A stretch of 64,000 bases of DNA, taken from Actinokineospora terrae (GTDB lineage Bacteria; Actinomycetota; Actinomycetes; Mycobacteriales; Pseudonocardiaceae). Each line of letters opens with the position of its first letter. Position 1 is the first letter of the stretch. A model generated the notes under the pieces. That model searched no databases, was not told where the DNA came from, and saw only the letters and a program-made list of their open reading frames with translations. The position numbers were made by a program, and so were the translations under genes. This document shows positions 62,900 through 64,000 of the stretch, one piece after another. The stretch is taken from assembly GCF_900111175.1 (NCBI RefSeq), contig NZ_FOGI01000007.1, forward strand, positions 62,001 to 126,000, given 5' to 3'.

Positions 62900-64000
62900 G
62901 GATCTCCCGGAACACGTGCTGCAGGTCGGTGTCGCGCGCGTCGAAGACCTTGCCGCCGGTGCGCCGGGCCACGTCCGCCATCTCGTCCTTGTTGCCCTCG
63001 CCGAACAGGACGGTGAACACCGGCACGCCCTTGAGGCGCTCGGGCAGCTTCTCCCGTGCCTGCTGGAACCCGGCGAGGTCGGTGCCGCTGTTGTTCTCGC
63101 CGTCGGTCATCAGCACGATCGAGGTGAACCGCCCGTCGTCCGGCTGGGCGCCCAGGTGCTGGTAGGCCCGCTCCAGGCTGGAGTAGATCGCGGTGCCGCC
63201 GCCGGAGTCCAGGTCCTCGGCGGTCTGCTTGATCCGGTCGAGTTCGGCGCGCTGGTCGACCTCCGGCACGGAGAAGGTGATCGGCTGCCCCGGCTCGCCG
63301 CTGAACGGCAGGAAGGTGACCTCCTCGCGGCCGTGGAAGCGCCGGTAGCGGCCGACCAGGTCGTTGCTCGCGCCGGTGAGCCCCACCAGTGCCGCGCGCA
63401 GCTTCTCGATCCGCTCGCCCGCCATCGAGCCGGACACGTCGAGCACGTAGACCGTGCGCGACGGGCGGCGGATCTCGTCGAAGTACGCCATCAGCAGCGC
63501 GTCGAAGGCCTGCTCGGTCGCCGGGAAAGGCAGCTCCACCAGCGTTCGCGTGCCGAAGTCCTTGTCCAGTTCGACGCCGGGCACGGCGGGCCTGCGGTGC
63601 GTGCGGGACATGATGTCGCGCTGCACGGCCGGGGTGCGCAGGTACTCGGTGAGCTTCTTGTGGTCGGCGCGCGCGTGCTCGGGGGCGTCCTTGAGCGCGG
63701 TCAGCGGGTAGTCGGCGGTGACGACGCCGTCGCTGGGGTAGATCAGCGCCAGCGGTTCCGGGAGCTTCCCGCCCGCGTTGAGGGAGAGCAGCACCGACTC
63801 GTAGTTGATCAGCCCGTCGATCTTCGCGCCCGGGTCCTCGCCGGTGGCCCGCCGCTGGTAGGCCTCCGACAGCCAGCCGGACGACCCCGCGCTCATCGCC
63901 TGCGCCGAGAAGAACCCCTTCAGCTGCGGCTTGACCGCGCCCACCTCGGTCGCGCTGATCGCCGACCCGGTGCCCGCCAGCGCGGAGGCCACGCCGACCA
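62886..64000 (-). CDS. Substrate-binding and VWA domain protein (start beyond the window edge)
   Basis: At least 371 residues are visible; the frame runs off the right edge, so the N-terminus is missing. The first 190 residues resemble a periplasmic substrate-binding domain (GLINYESVLLSLNAGGKLPE; LALIYPSDGVVTADYPLTAL). The C-terminal VWA domain has an intact MIDAS: VLDVSGSMAGERIEK (DxSxS), the GGGTAIYSS threonine and LMTDGENNSGTD. Such extracytoplasmic fusions are typical of actinobacteria and are found with TelA-like genes. Their function is not settled. Confidence 0.82.
   Translation of the reverse strand, partial: VGVASALAGTGSAISATEVGAVKPQLKGFFSAQAMSAGSSGWLSEAYQRRATGEDPGAKIDGLINYESVLLSLNAGGKLPEPLALIYPSDGVVTADYPLTALKDAPEHARADHKKLTEYLRTPAVQRDIMSRTHRRPAVPGVELDKDFGTRTLVELPFPATEQAFDALLMAYFDEIRRPSRTVYVLDVSGSMAGERIEKLRAALVGLTGASNDLVGRYRRFHGREEVTFLPFSGEPGQPITFSVPEVDQRAELDRIKQTAEDLDSGGGTAIYSSLERAYQHLGAQPDDGRFTSIVLMTDGENNSGTDLAGFQQAREKLPERLKGVPVFTVLFGEGNKDEMADVARRTGGKVFDARDTDLQHVFREIRGYQ

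Overview
The window is high-GC, densely packed actinobacterial DNA. Several features suggest a member of the Pseudonocardiales or a related mycelial actinomycete: many GTG starts, ATGA/GTGA overlaps between consecutive genes, F420-dependent oxidoreductases, Lsr2, CarD, a SARP-type regulator and TTA-containing genes. Much of the gene order follows, from my memory of that genome, the Mycobacterium tuberculosis block Rv3628 to Rv3579c, with insertions. This is inference from gene content; no 16S rRNA is present.

Layout. 1-9.0 kb is a variable region: the end of a secreted or anchored protein, an F420-dependent oxidoreductase, a gamma-carbonic anhydrase-like protein, a LysR regulator, a thioesterase, glyA behind a likely ZTP riboswitch, a MarR/MFS efflux pair, a Tat-exported dioxygenase-like lipoprotein and an SMI1/KNR4-like protein. 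9-30.5 kb is a housekeeping block: ppa, dacB, a DUF2342 metalloprotease, tilS, hpt, ftsH, the folate operon folE-folP-folB-folK, DUF3180, a repeat-rich membrane protein, a PrsW-like protease, the CoA-precursor set (DUF2520, panC, panD, coaX), a methyltransferase, lysS and lsr2. 30.5-42 kb holds an FhuF-like protein with an iron-box candidate, clpC, a large SARP/ATPase regulator, a 600-bp non-coding stretch with decayed repeats, an EEP-family phosphatase and a DrrAB-type exporter. 42-51.6 kb holds a sirtuin-like protein, a MhuD-like monooxygenase, an M1 peptidase, an alpha/beta hydrolase, a 2H phosphoesterase, mutY, a beta-carbonic anhydrase, a LacI regulator and a zinc ABC transporter. 51.7-64 kb holds two tandem DUF445 membrane proteins, rlmB, cysS, a HAD hydrolase, a PPOX protein, ispF, ispD, carD, lpqE, radA and the start of a VWA-protein locus.

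The most striking feature is in folE. GTP cyclohydrolase I is interrupted, immediately before its zinc-ligand Cys, by a 164-residue mini-intein. It carries every canonical splicing residue and leaves an ordinary-length (210-residue) enzyme if removed. Folate synthesis in this organism would then depend on protein splicing. One-carbon metabolism also appears under RNA control: the leader of glyA matches the pfl/ZTP riboswitch consensus. Other points are a probable CTG start on the sirtuin gene, candidate IdeR, Zur, ClgR, LacI and MarR operators, a 145-bp fold-back repeat after coaX, a thirteen-copy short-motif array in a membrane protein, and no disA next to radA.
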